Origin: a virus
IMG/VR virus record: IMGVR_UViG_3300045999_010097
Location: 1 to 63,643 of that record
Strand: one strand, 5' to 3'
Length of the DNA stretch: 63,643 nucleotides
Part shown: positions 26,117 to 33,855 of the stretch, in pieces
Position numbering within the stretch: position 1 is the stretch's first letter
Layout of the letters: each line of letters starts with the position of its first letter
The notes under the pieces: model-generated
What the model saw: only the letters and a program-made list of their open reading frames with translations
Database searches by the model: none
Told to the model about the DNA's origin: nothing
Program-made: the position numbers and the translations under genes

Positions 26117-26270
26117 GAGCTTCCTTGATAGCCTTGGATTTATGTCGTCGGATAGCTCGCCTCGTTAGGCGTTTGACATGGCGTCGGGCTCGTGGCGAGC
26201 CGTTGCAGTACCGGCACAGACACGCCGCGAAACCTTTCATATTTGCTTCCGCTCGACTTTTGGCGTCCAT
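26103..26270 (-). CDS. 55-residue Cys- and Arg-rich protein
   Basis: Start at ATG 26270 (two bases after the upstream TGA). ACLCRYCNGSPRAR supplies three Cys, followed by a strongly basic tail (RRHVKRLTRRAIRRHKSK). A nucleic-acid-binding role is possible. The longer frame to 26360 runs through the upstream gene and is less likely. Confidence 0.5.
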   Translation of the reverse strand: MDAKSRAEANMKGFAACLCRYCNGSPRARRHVKRLTRRAIRRHKSKAIKEAHDDL

Positions 26271-26271
26271 G

Positions 26272-26520
26272 TCAAACCACTTCGCCCAAGATATCCACCG
26301 ATTGTACGACACACTTGTCATGGGTCGGAGACACCACCAACCATGTTTCGCCACCAGCATGGGTCACCAACACTTTAGGTCCGGATACGGCTTTGACCGT
26401 CCCGTCCAATGGAAAGAAATGACCCTTGAGTTGAAAGCGGAAGCGAACATCCTTTCCGACATAGCGGCGGAAGTAGGCTGGGCCTTGGGTCGCTTCGAGG
26501 TTCTTCTTCAAGATTCGCAT
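26272..26520 (-). CDS. Small unknown protein, beta-rich
   Basis: 82 residues from ATG 26520 with a clear AGGAGG. Sequence YVGKDVRFRFQLKGHFFPLD followed by GTVKAVSGPKVLVTHAGGE suggests a small SH3- or KOW-like barrel. The upstream in-frame extension to 26598 overlaps the next gene and lacks a ribosome site. Confidence 0.55.
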   Translation of the reverse strand: MRILKKNLEATQGPAYFRRYVGKDVRFRFQLKGHFFPLDGTVKAVSGPKVLVTHAGGETWLVVSPTHDKCVVQSVDILGEVV

Positions 26521-26563
26521 TCGAGCCTCCTGGCCTGAAGGATAGCCACGGTGAAGGGGCCGT

Positions 26564-27205
26564 CTAGCGTCGTTTTGCCCAGCGGTCTCGTGCCGCACAA
26601 GATCGACACCAGGCTTCGTACTTGGTGGGGTCGAATCCTTTGCGGCGTAGGGCCACCAAAAAGGCGGGGTCGGTGGCTACTTTAGGTCGGATAAAGACCT
26701 GCTCGGGTTTGCCCGTCAAGTCGATTTGACATTGGGAGCACTTGGACGAATCGACCTGGTGCCGTTTGTTGGCACGAATATTGCTGTTGTGTTGGGAATC
26801 GTTCCGTAGTGGGGCGACCACTCGCGCAATCCACAGGTCTGCGTCTGGTCCGTCCAGTCGGCCGGTTGCGGACAGCCATTGCAGCACCGACCGTTCCGGT
26901 AGGTCGTAGATGCTACTCGTTTCGGTCATCGGTTTCGGTGTGTAGCGGCGAAGCACCCCGATGGATTCGAGATGGTCACACATGACCCGATAGTTCGTGA
27001 ACACGGTTCCTTTGTACTTACAGGGCCAATCAGCATCCCATTTCGGGAGTCCGTCCGATGGATTGATGTCGAATGGTTCCATAGCGACCTTCATCGGGTC
27101 GTCCCCGGCTTGGAGACGGGCGTAGTAGAGGTCGTATGGAATCCCGGCCCGCATCAAGAAGTGGTTGTGCGATTCGTAACCGGGTGGCGGGTTTGAAGCG
27201 ACCAT
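26564..27205 (-). CDS. Unknown protein with C-terminal zinc finger
   Basis: 213 residues, leaderless start: GTGGTAAACT, then six bases, then ATG. The N-terminus (ESHNHFLMRAGIPYDLYYARLQAGD) resembles a helix-turn-helix. The C-terminus has CSQC and CRSC pairs about 46 residues apart, typical of a zinc-binding, HNH-like fold but without the HNH residues. First gene of a minus-strand unit; possibly regulatory or nuclease-like. Confidence 0.55.
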   Translation of the reverse strand: MVASNPPPGYESHNHFLMRAGIPYDLYYARLQAGDDPMKVAMEPFDINPSDGLPKWDADWPCKYKGTVFTNYRVMCDHLESIGVLRRYTPKPMTETSSIYDLPERSVLQWLSATGRLDGPDADLWIARVVAPLRNDSQHNSNIRANKRHQVDSSKCSQCQIDLTGKPEQVFIRPKVATDPAFLVALRRKGFDPTKYEAWCRSCAARDRWAKRR

Positions 27206-27238
27206 ATGGTGAGTTTACCACGGTTGAACACTGTTCAA
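27206..27238 (-). promoter_or_regulatory. Leaderless promoter with a perfect 15-bp operator
   Basis: On the minus strand TAAACT (27217-27212) lies six bases before the ATG at 27205. Just upstream, TTGAACACTGTTCAA (27224-27238) is a perfect palindrome placed over the spacer/-35 zone, as expected for a repressor site. Confidence 0.55.
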
Positions 27239-27316
27239 TGGGCGGGGCCGATTCGCTGTTTAGGTGTGGGATGATGTAGGTTCGGGGGCTAGTTAACGTG
27301 GGCTTTTTGGTTGTTT

Positions 27317-27539
27317 GCGGTGACAGGTGTATTTTTCGGTCAAAAACGAGGCTGTTTTTACCGCATTGCAACGCGAAATTTCCGAAATTCCGGAAAAATG
27401 CTCTATCTAATCTAATCCCATAAGATCCGGATGTTATTAGATGTGCTCTTTAGAGCAGTTTTCCGCCAAAATGGAAATTTCGCATTGGGATGCGGTAAAA
27501 ACGGGGTGTTTTTGAGGGTTGGAGTACACCTGTCACCGC
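27317..27539. repeat. 223-bp imperfect palindrome (copy B of the inverted-repeat element)
   Basis: Outer arms GCGGTGACAGGTGTA (27317-27331) and TACACCTGTCACCGC (27525-27539) match perfectly. Middle arms TTTTTACCGCAT (27355-27366) and its complement (27490-27501) continue, with further matches around GCGAAATTTCC. The centre is ATCCGGAT at 27425-27432. TGCTCTATCTAATCTAAT (27399-27416) and GCTCTTTAGAGC (27445-27456) are shared with the element at 4018. No gene is encoded. Origin, hairpin-forming or regulatory DNA are the options. Confidence 0.85.
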
Positions 27540-27650
27540 GCAGGGGTATCCAATGAACAACCCGTCGCATCCGGACGCCATCGGACGTCTTGAGCGGCGG
27601 GTCGTGGGTAGCCGGTCGCTGCCGACCGGCTCTTACAGGTTGGATGGCGG

Positions 27651-28595
27651 CTAGATGAGTAAGGAATCCCAACCCAATAGAGCCGCCGTGGCCGTTCGCC
27701 AGGACGGGATGTGGTCGGCTGTCACACCTTGCATCGTAGCCTGACCGGACAGGACCGCCAACAGGCCCTCCTCAAAAGACGAGGACGTGAACCGATAGCC
27801 ATGGCGAACGGTCGTGGCCAACCCACCGGACGGGACGACGATCGGAGTACATCCCGCTGCTTGAGCCTCGGCAGCCGCCAATGAGAACAACTCGCGACCT
27901 ACACCGGGATGCACCCAAAAATCAGATTCCGCCAACAAATCCCGAACTTGTTGGTCGCTGGTCGCCCGATCGCCATAAGTTCCGGTTACCAACCGATAGC
28001 CGGTTTCCTGTTCGATGTCGCAACGGTCCCACAACGCCTGTAGCTTCGCCAGACCGCGATCCGGACTGGATGTGAATGCCACCTGCCGTTTCCGGATTTT
28101 ATTGCTTGTAGGCGAATACAGTGCGTGGTCGATCCCGTGAGGGACGACTCTTGCTCCTAGATTTGGCGGCATCAGGTTCTTAGCCGCAGACGAGATAACA
28201 ACCAGATCATCCGTGATTACGTCAACTGAATCCAACCAGTCGAAGTAGTAGTCCGGATGGTCGAAGAAGAAATTCGTCCAGATGCGAACCGATCCGGTGT
28301 GTCCCACAATATCCAGATTGGACCGAGGATTCATCAACCAGACCTCGGCGGCATCCGGACAGGACCGGTCGTGTTGGCTGCGGTTCTTGTAAACAACTCG
28401 ATTCACTTCTCTAGTGGGACCGTCGTAGACCACGACGACTTCTCGACCCAACGAAGTCGCTTCCTCTGCCGTCCGCACATAGAAGCGGTCCGTGCCGCGA
28501 ATCGGACAGGACGGGTCCCAACGGAAATGCGGCGGCAATTCCTCGGTAATGAAGTACGTGATGGTCGACGAGATTTCTTTGTTGAGGCGAGTCAC
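27651..28595 (-). CDS. Glycosyltransferase, GT-B type
   Basis: 314 residues from GTG 28595, which has AGGAGG five bases upstream; the ATG at 28613 would add six residues that contain that ribosome site. ARVVPHGIDHALYSP, VAFTSSPDRGLAKL and HPGVGRELFSLAAAEAQAAGCTPIV are the nucleotide-sugar binding end of GT4-like enzymes (the last holds the E-x7-E-like motif). The N-terminal domain is short. It is next to the larger GT fusion, so both may build one glycan. Confidence 0.75.
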   Translation of the reverse strand: MTRLNKEISSTITYFITEELPPHFRWDPSCPIRGTDRFYVRTAEEATSLGREVVVVYDGPTREVNRVVYKNRSQHDRSCPDAAEVWLMNPRSNLDIVGHTGSVRIWTNFFFDHPDYYFDWLDSVDVITDDLVVISSAAKNLMPPNLGARVVPHGIDHALYSPTSNKIRKRQVAFTSSPDRGLAKLQALWDRCDIEQETGYRLVTGTYGDRATSDQQVRDLLAESDFWVHPGVGRELFSLAAAEAQAAGCTPIVVPSGGLATTVRHGYRFTSSSFEEGLLAVLSGQATMQGVTADHIPSWRTATAALLGWDSLLI

Positions 28596-28614
28596 AACTT
28601 CCTCCTGACCCATC

Positions 28615-28650
28615 GGGTCGCATGTCGGGTCGCATGTCGGGTCGCATGTC
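28615..28650. repeat. Three tandem 12-bp repeats in a glycosyltransferase leader
   Basis: GGGTCGCATGTC occurs three times in perfect register immediately upstream of the glycosyltransferase start. Each copy supplies an ATG on the minus strand (MRPD repeats) in a frame different from the gene. Confidence 0.8.
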
Positions 28651-28725
28651 GGATGATGTAGGTTGAGATGGGTTCGGTCAGGATGACCAAATAGAAGACG
28701 ATACAGCCCGCGATAACGCGATGCG

Positions 28726-28902
28726 TCATTGGCTGCTATCGTAGGTAATCACGACTTCGATTTTTCGTTCCGAGGGCGAGCTGGCAACGAGTCGCATGTG
28801 GTCTCGACAATGACGACGAATGAACTCCTGGTATGACTCCTCGTCTCGAAGAACAACCGTTGAGATGATGTGGCTCGGGGTGAGGACCTGTTTTTGTTCC
28901 AT
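28726..28902 (-). CDS. 58-residue unknown protein
   Basis: ATG at 28902 with AGGAGC nine bases upstream. The product MEQKQVLTPSHIISTVVLRD continues to EVVITYDSSQ and ends at TGA 28726. Mixed, soluble composition, not recognised. It lies between the two glycosyltransferase genes. Confidence 0.5.
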   Translation of the reverse strand: MEQKQVLTPSHIISTVVLRDEESYQEFIRRHCRDHMRLVASSPSERKIEVVITYDSSQ

Positions 28903-28951
28903 CGATCGGCTCCTGTTGGGATTACCGTAAGCAACCTCGAAGAAAAAGTAA

Positions 28952-28969
28952 AGGGGGCCGAAGCCCCCT
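28952..28969 (-). terminator. Terminator of the large glycosyltransferase gene
   Basis: On the minus strand AGGGGGC, loop TTCG, GCCCCCT, then TTACTTTTTCT. Strong stem with a stable tetraloop and T-rich tail, six bases past the stop codon. Confidence 0.85.
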
Positions 28970-28974
28970 CTAGA

Positions 28975-31284
28975 TCAAGCACCTGTCGGTTTCTTGGGCA
29001 AGACGGTCCAGACCTCCGAGAACCGTTTAGCCACCTCAAGCCAGTCGAACTTCGCGACCGCATCCTTGGCCAGACGAAGCCTGTCTTCGGACGACATCGG
29101 GTTTTGAATGGCTGCGATAAGGGCATCCGCGTAGTTGACTGCCTCAGGTACGAAAGTAGCGTCCGGCGCGACTTCCGGAAGGGCACCGTTCGGAGCGGTC
29201 AAAACGTGACACCCGATCGCGGTTGCCTTTACAGCCGAGATACAAAATGTCTCAACATCGGTGCTCTCGTAATGCGAATAGGCCCACACGTTCGCGTCCG
29301 ACATGGCTTCGTATAGCTCTTGATGGCCAACTCCACCGTGATGATGGACGTCAAGATGCCGAACTGCCTCATAATGAGACATAACATCTTGATAAACAGC
29401 CGGTTGGAATCGTTGCAACATGGACCAATCGTAGTAGATATCCAGATAGGCGTCTGGACAGGCTTGTTTCACTTTGGGCCAAGCCTTCAGCAACGTTCGA
29501 AGACCACGAGACGGACACGACGTGTACACAATCTTGTTTGCTTTTTTAGGCAACGAAGCCATCAGCGGCGTCGGGTCCGCAGCTTCACCAAAACCGAAGT
29601 CTTTTCCAACGATTCCGTTCGCCAACTTGACGAATTTCACATTGTGTTCGGACGGTAAACTCCGTTCGATGCACTTTTGGTGATGGTCCGACAAGACAAT
29701 GACGCTCGAAACACCTTTCAAAATGGCGTTTGCAGTGCGCGGATCGGACACACCAACAGACATATCGTGCAGCCAAAAGGAAGAATTTCCGATTCCAGCG
29801 GGGGCAAAAGCAGCCTCGTCACCTTCCTTTTTTGCCTTCAAACGGCGAATTTGAGTCTCAATTAGGTGCTTGACAAGCCCAGTCGCACGCCAAATGACCA
29901 ATACACCGTGCTCATCATCGACGTCGAAATCCTTGAAGTCTCGCCACTCGACTCCCCAAGGATCAATCCCTCCCAGAGAAGTTGGGGGCAGGATTCCATA
30001 GACGCGGACGTTACGTCCTAGTTGCGCCAAGGCCCGCGTCAAGTAAACAACAGCCTCCTCGGAACCGCCCAACATCGTATTGGTGGATGACCAGTCGAAC
30101 GGTTGTGGTGTATGCGGCACCAAAATCGTGATGCGGTCGATGTGCTTACGAATGGACATGACGGCATCGCCGACCGCTTTATGCGTTCGCAGATCGCCCC
30201 GCACGGAATTAATCACCTTTTCGATACCACCTGCGGGATAATCCAGATGAGCGGCGGCATCAGCCATGCAAATCGGAGCAAAAACCTTTTCAAACAGAAA
30301 CCCCTCATGTGTGGTTTGTTGTCCCGCAACCGACGACTTGGTCGCGGCTTCAATACACTTGACCCATTCGCCCATGGCGTGATACACAATAGCCTCATAG
30401 GCAGGGCCAGCCAATTTCGCATACTTCAAAGCGGAGTGTAGGTTGCCGTCGTTCGCTTCGAGTCGACTAAGGTCCGAATAGGCGTGACGTCCCTCAGGTA
30501 GAGTCGGATACGTGTCTCCAACCTCTTTGAGGTAGGGTCGACACTCGGCAAACTTACCGTCCAACTTCAATTCCATTGCAATCGTGCGAGCGAGGCGGGC
30601 CTTATATTCTTTATCCGTAGTGGTCTCGTAGTCCCTACGAGCAATAACGGCATTACGTCGCAATGCCCGATCCTTATCCTCTTCGGATTTTCGTCGATGC
30701 TTCACACAAAGAGTGTCTTTGTTCTCAATATTGGCGAGAGCGTTATTCGGCAATGGTTTATTGGACACAAGACGTTCATGAATGGCGTCGGTCCAATTCC
30801 AATGACTACCCCACTTCAACAAGCGGAGCGTAGGTAGCTCCTCCAGAACGTCGTAATCGTAGGAGATGAACAAGCCCTCGACGTAAGGGTGTTCCTTCTC
30901 AGTTTTTTCAATCAAAGATCGGAGGTTATGACCACCGACGAGAACGTCATCCGTATCGAGGAAGAAGCGCCACTTGCCGGTGGCGGCCTTGAAGTTTGCG
31001 TTGCGCGCCTTAGCAAAGTCATCACACCAAGCGAAGTCGGTCAGTACGAATGCCTTTCCTCGCTCGCGGACAAGCTCACCGAACGATTCTAGGATCTTAC
31101 GAGTGTCGTCTTTACAACCGGTATCGGTAAAGACGAACTCGTCGAAATGGTCGACAACGGACTCTAGCAACGGACGGATTGTGTCCTGGTTATCTCGGAA
31201 GATCACACACAACGACAGAAACGGTTTTGGTGCTCGGGCAGTAAGATCTTTCAAGGGGCGAGTAATAGGCCGGATCGGTTTCAC
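28975..31284 (-). CDS. Two-domain glycosyltransferase (GT-A/TPR/GT-B fusion)
   Basis: 769 residues from GTG 31284 (AGGAGA upstream; four-base overlap with the previous gene). Residues about 20-240 are a GT2 domain: FLSLCVIFRDNQ, DEFVFTDTGCKDDT, FFLDTDDVLV (DxD). About 250-400 looks like TPR helices (KEYKARLARTIAMELKLDG...). About 410-769 is a GT4 domain: NTMLGGSEEAVVYLTRALAQ, NGIVGKDF, YTSCPSRGLRTLLKAWP, VWAYSHYESTDVETFCISAV. Two transferase activities in one chain suggest building a di- or oligosaccharide, on virions or DNA. Confidence 0.85.
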   Translation of the reverse strand: MKPIRPITRPLKDLTARAPKPFLSLCVIFRDNQDTIRPLLESVVDHFDEFVFTDTGCKDDTRKILESFGELVRERGKAFVLTDFAWCDDFAKARNANFKAATGKWRFFLDTDDVLVGGHNLRSLIEKTEKEHPYVEGLFISYDYDVLEELPTLRLLKWGSHWNWTDAIHERLVSNKPLPNNALANIENKDTLCVKHRRKSEEDKDRALRRNAVIARRDYETTTDKEYKARLARTIAMELKLDGKFAECRPYLKEVGDTYPTLPEGRHAYSDLSRLEANDGNLHSALKYAKLAGPAYEAIVYHAMGEWVKCIEAATKSSVAGQQTTHEGFLFEKVFAPICMADAAAHLDYPAGGIEKVINSVRGDLRTHKAVGDAVMSIRKHIDRITILVPHTPQPFDWSSTNTMLGGSEEAVVYLTRALAQLGRNVRVYGILPPTSLGGIDPWGVEWRDFKDFDVDDEHGVLVIWRATGLVKHLIETQIRRLKAKKEGDEAAFAPAGIGNSSFWLHDMSVGVSDPRTANAILKGVSSVIVLSDHHQKCIERSLPSEHNVKFVKLANGIVGKDFGFGEAADPTPLMASLPKKANKIVYTSCPSRGLRTLLKAWPKVKQACPDAYLDIYYDWSMLQRFQPAVYQDVMSHYEAVRHLDVHHHGGVGHQELYEAMSDANVWAYSHYESTDVETFCISAVKATAIGCHVLTAPNGALPEVAPDATFVPEAVNYADALIAAIQNPMSSEDRLRLAKDAVAKFDWLEVAKRFSEVWTVLPKKPTGA

Positions 31285-31598
31285 TTGTCGTTCTCCTGTT
31301 GCTCGGGGGAGGTTATCACGGACGTGGCGATGGTGAGTGTCATATTGACACCCGCGTCGGGCGGACACCGGTCGAAAGCGGCCATGAGGCAGTCGCCCAT
31401 GCGAGCAACGTGACTCAAGAAATCAGGGGATTTCTTCCCAAGATCCCGTTGTATAAGACCCGACAGTGGGGTTTGCTCAGGGAGCAGAGTACCGTCAGCT
31501 TGGATGATCACGACGCGCCGGTTACCTAGAGCAATTCCAACGCCGACGAAATCGTCGTCAGCATTGACATACAAGATAACCTCTCCACGATTAGTCAT
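31281..31598 (-). CDS. Unknown 105-residue protein
   Basis: ATG 31598 with AAAGGAACC. Sequence MTNRGEVILYVNADDDFVGV then ALGNRRVVIIQADGTLLPEQ, and AAFDRCPPDAGVNMTLTIAT near the end. GC-rich segment begins here. A C-terminus of the same flavour (AAFDTVPGDE) survives out of frame at about 61.66 kb. Function unknown. Confidence 0.6.
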   Translation of the reverse strand: MTNRGEVILYVNADDDFVGVGIALGNRRVVIIQADGTLLPEQTPLSGLIQRDLGKKSPDFLSHVARMGDCLMAAFDRCPPDAGVNMTLTIATSVITSPEQQENDK

Positions 31599-31630
31599 TT
31601 GATGGTTCCTTTCGCCTTGGCGATGGCGGA

Positions 31631-31924
31631 CTACTCCCCTCGGAGCCAGCGCCAAACGCGCACGGCGTCCTCGGGAGGGTCGACTCGGTACAAAGTGTTG
31701 ATGTCGGTGTTCATGTTCGGGCCAGAGACACGAAGCACCTCGACCTCGAAGCCGCGCACGAACACGGTCAAATTGCGGTTGCCTCGCCACCACTCAAGCG
31801 AGATTTCTTCATCCGTCCCGCCGACGTGCGGCGGATACCAAGGCAGACCGGCGGCCTCGATGGCCGAGCGGAAGCCGCGCAGCCATGCCCCCGCGTCTTT
31901 GTTGACGGGTGCCTTTCGGGTCAT
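31631..31924 (-). CDS. Unknown 97-residue protein
   Basis: ATG 31924 with AAGGAT upstream. MTRKAPVNKDAGAWLRGFRS then EEISLEWWRGNRNLTVFVRG and VDPPEDAVRVWRWLRGE. Small phage proteins of this type, with a short beta sheet (EISLEWW..NLTVFV), occur in many phages; role unknown. Confidence 0.6.
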   Translation of the reverse strand: MTRKAPVNKDAGAWLRGFRSAIEAAGLPWYPPHVGGTDEEISLEWWRGNRNLTVFVRGFEVEVLRVSGPNMNTDINTLYRVDPPEDAVRVWRWLRGE

Positions 31925-32118
31925 GGCGTATCCTTCGGCAAGTGCCCCACGCGCCAGCACATGAACGCGTCGATGTCGACGCGCCCGCACTCGGCGCACG
32001 CCTCATAGGCAGCTTCGTACAACTCGTCCAAGCGGCGCGCTTGTTCTACGGCGTCGTGCAGAGCTTCTTCCCGCGCCGTCTCGATGTTCCAGTCATCTTT
32101 GCGATGTTCACGATTCAT
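31921..32118 (-). CDS. Small Cys-containing phage protein
   Basis: 65 residues, MNREHRKDDWNIETAREEAL; CAECGRVDIDAFMCWRVGHL may bind zinc (CxxC...C...H). Overlaps both neighbours by four and eleven bases. Confidence 0.55.
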   Translation of the reverse strand: MNREHRKDDWNIETAREEALHDAVEQARRLDELYEAAYEACAECGRVDIDAFMCWRVGHLPKDTP

Positions 32119-32341
32119 AGCTGGCCTTTTTCAGCGTCACCTTGACGTCATACTCAAGGTACTGCGAAGTCTTTGCCTCGATCAGCGCGCAGCGCGAGCA
32201 GCGCGGACCGCCGTGGTCTTCGTAATCGTTGACGGGGTTCTCGTCGGAGCAGTAGCCACGATACAATCTGGCCCGTGAATCGTGTTTGCGCCGCTTATTT
32301 TCCACGGCCCATTTGTGTGCTTGCTCATCGTGTGCCTCCAT
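32108..32341 (-). CDS. Small protein with CxxC motif
   Basis: 77 residues, MEAHDEQAHKWAVENKRRKH; single CSRC pair and an early GYCSDEN Cys. It ends in a Lys/Ser tail. Overlaps the next gene by eleven bases. Unknown function. Confidence 0.55.
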   Translation of the reverse strand: MEAHDEQAHKWAVENKRRKHDSRARLYRGYCSDENPVNDYEDHGGPRCSRCALIEAKTSQYLEYDVKVTLKKASYES

Positions 32342-32350
32342 GTTGACTTT

Positions 32351-32965
32351 TCATACATCACCTACCCAAGCCGCCACTTTGGAGCTACCACCTGTCGCAC
32401 AATTAACAACTCGGGTGCCGTGAGGCAGCACCACTTCGCCATGAGCCTCATGGATGTGCCCGTGCAGATGTAGTTTTGGTCGAATGCGGGCAATAGCATC
32501 ACCCAAATGAGGGCATCCCGCCTGGCCTCCATGATGCACGGTATCCAGGATACCCCGTGATGGTCCGTGTGTGATCAACACGTCGATGTCGGATGGCAGG
32601 GCACCCCAAAGATTGATAGCGGCTCGCCAATCGTACATAAAAGCCCAATTACCAAACCTAGGTGTCCATGGAGCACCGAAGAACTTGACCCCCTCGATCA
32701 CGACAGAGGAATCACGTAGGTACTCGACGTCATAGCCAAGATCCGAGGGGCCTGCGAAGCCGTCTTCAAATGACAGATCGTGGTTACCTGCAATTACGAT
32801 CTTGTGTTCGTAAGGTAACTCACGAAGCCAACTTGAGAAGCGGGCAATCTCCCCTGGCCTACCGTAGTTAGTAAAGTCCCCACAATGGACGAACACGTCT
32901 CCTTCGGGCATGCTTTTGGCATCTGGATGGTTACCATGAGTGTCGGAAATAGCAACAATACGCAC
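32351..32965 (-). CDS. Calcineurin-like metallophosphoesterase
   Basis: 204 residues from GTG 32965 with AGGAGG. Motifs ISDTHGN (6-12), HCGDFTNYG (about 27), AGNHDLSF (about 59), LITHGPS (about 131) and LHGHIHEAHG (about 165) are complete. It is closest in pattern to the small bacterial phosphoesterases with DTHG start. Second such enzyme of the genome (other at 15.5 kb), with a different substrate likely. Confidence 0.85.
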   Translation of the reverse strand: MRIVAISDTHGNHPDAKSMPEGDVFVHCGDFTNYGRPGEIARFSSWLRELPYEHKIVIAGNHDLSFEDGFAGPSDLGYDVEYLRDSSVVIEGVKFFGAPWTPRFGNWAFMYDWRAAINLWGALPSDIDVLITHGPSRGILDTVHHGGQAGCPHLGDAIARIRPKLHLHGHIHEAHGEVVLPHGTRVVNCATGGSSKVAAWVGDV

Positions 32966-32982
32966 GAAACCTCCTGGTCCGG

Positions 32983-33036
32983 TAGACTGTATTCATGGGG
33001 CGAGACAAGTCAAGACAAAACCGGACATGCGGGTGA
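32983..33036 (+). promoter_or_regulatory. Leaderless promoter with a 13-codon leader peptide
   Basis: GGTAGACT at 32981-32988 lies six bases before ATG 32995. The frame MGRDKSRQNRTCG stops at TGA 33034-33036. It is divergent from the phosphoesterase gene and precedes the glycosyltransferase remnant, with which it shares frame phase; a nonsense mutation could have created it. Confidence 0.45.
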
Positions 33037-33078
33037 TTTCGCTCGGTCTTCTCGACGAGAAGAGCGAATGTTTTCTCC

Positions 33079-33189
33079 GTGAACCAGATCACCCGTGCCC
33101 AGCAGCCGTTCCTGTCGTTGTGTGTGATCTTCCGAGACAAGGTAGAGATCGGTGTCACGAAGTCTCATGTCGGCCTCCTAGTGGGATAG
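33079..33189 (+). pseudogene. Remnant of a second glycosyltransferase gene (N-terminus)
   Basis: GTG 33079 opens MNQITRAQQPFLSLCVIFRD, then KVEIGVTKSHVGLLVG and TAG. The segment PFLSLCVIFRD is identical to the start of the GT2 domain of the 28975-31284 gene, and the DNA matches closely over about 40 bases; homology ends abruptly after FRD. This is a truncated copy in the opposite orientation to the intact gene, next to a homing endonuclease. Confidence 0.65.
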
Positions 33190-33201
33190 ACTGTAAACAT
33201 G
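33187..33201 (+). promoter_or_regulatory. Leaderless promoter of the homing endonuclease
   Basis: GGGATAGACT puts TAGACT at 33187-33192, six bases from ATG 33199. No Shine-Dalgarno sequence. Confidence 0.55.
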
Positions 33202-33855
33202 TCGGGGATGAAGACAAGCGGCATTTACCTGATCCGCAACGAACGAACAGGTAAAGTCTATGTAGGCCAGTCCACAAACATTCACAGGCGGCGGCAGAGT
33301 CATGTGCGCCTGCTCTCAAGGGGGGTCCATCATTGTGCCCCTTTGCAGTATTCTTGGAACAAGTACGGAGGTGAGGTCTTCTCATTTATTGTGTTCTGTC
33401 AGGCCGCGTCAGAAAAGCTGAACGACTATGAAATTTGGGCGTTCGGGCTAATCCCGCCTCATTGGCGCTACAATGTTGGAGCCCCGGGGGCTTCAATGCA
33501 GGGTAGGAAGCATTCCGAAGAGACAAAAGCGCAGATGGCCCTCTCTCGGAAAGGAAGAACCGTCCCGGAGGATGTTCGCGCTAAGATCAGAGAAACTTTG
33601 TTGGGCCATGTTGTTGCGGAAGACACCAGAAGCAAGATCAGGGCAGCAAAAAGAGGCAGCTCTCTGTCCGAGGCCACCAAAAAGGCTATGCGAAAGGCAC
33701 AACAAAATCGCACGGAAGCCCATCAGAAAGCCATCGCTGAAGGACATCGAGGCTTGAAGAGGTCGCCAGAAACGAAGAAGCGTATTGCAGATGCCATAAG
33801 AGAACACTGGAGTAAACGCCGTGCGTCGCAAGAACATCAAAACAGCGCCCACTGA
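33199..33855 (+). CDS. GIY-YIG homing endonuclease with NUMOD3-type repeats
   Basis: 218 residues. SGIYLIRNERTGKVYVGQST at about 7-26 is the GIY-YIG core; Arg30/32 (NIHRRRQSH) and Glu near 78 (NDYEIW) complete the site. From about 100 on, short repeats RKHSEETKAQMALSRKG, RAKIRETLLGH, RSKIRAAKRG, SPETKKRIADAIRE are NUMOD3-like DNA-binding modules. It overlaps terL by 35 bases, so insertion at the terL 5' end is likely. A freestanding, SegA-like mobile gene. Confidence 0.9.
   Translation: MSGMKTSGIYLIRNERTGKVYVGQSTNIHRRRQSHVRLLSRGVHHCAPLQYSWNKYGGEVFSFIVFCQAASEKLNDYEIWAFGLIPPHWRYNVGAPGASMQGRKHSEETKAQMALSRKGRTVPEDVRAKIRETLLGHVVAEDTRSKIRAAKRGSSLSEATKKAMRKAQQNRTEAHQKAIAEGHRGLKRSPETKKRIADAIREHWSKRRASQEHQNSAH

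Noticed and set aside
27412-27672. 86-codon minus frame inside the large palindrome
   Set aside because: It runs into the glycosyltransferase end and through inverted repeats; no ribosome site.
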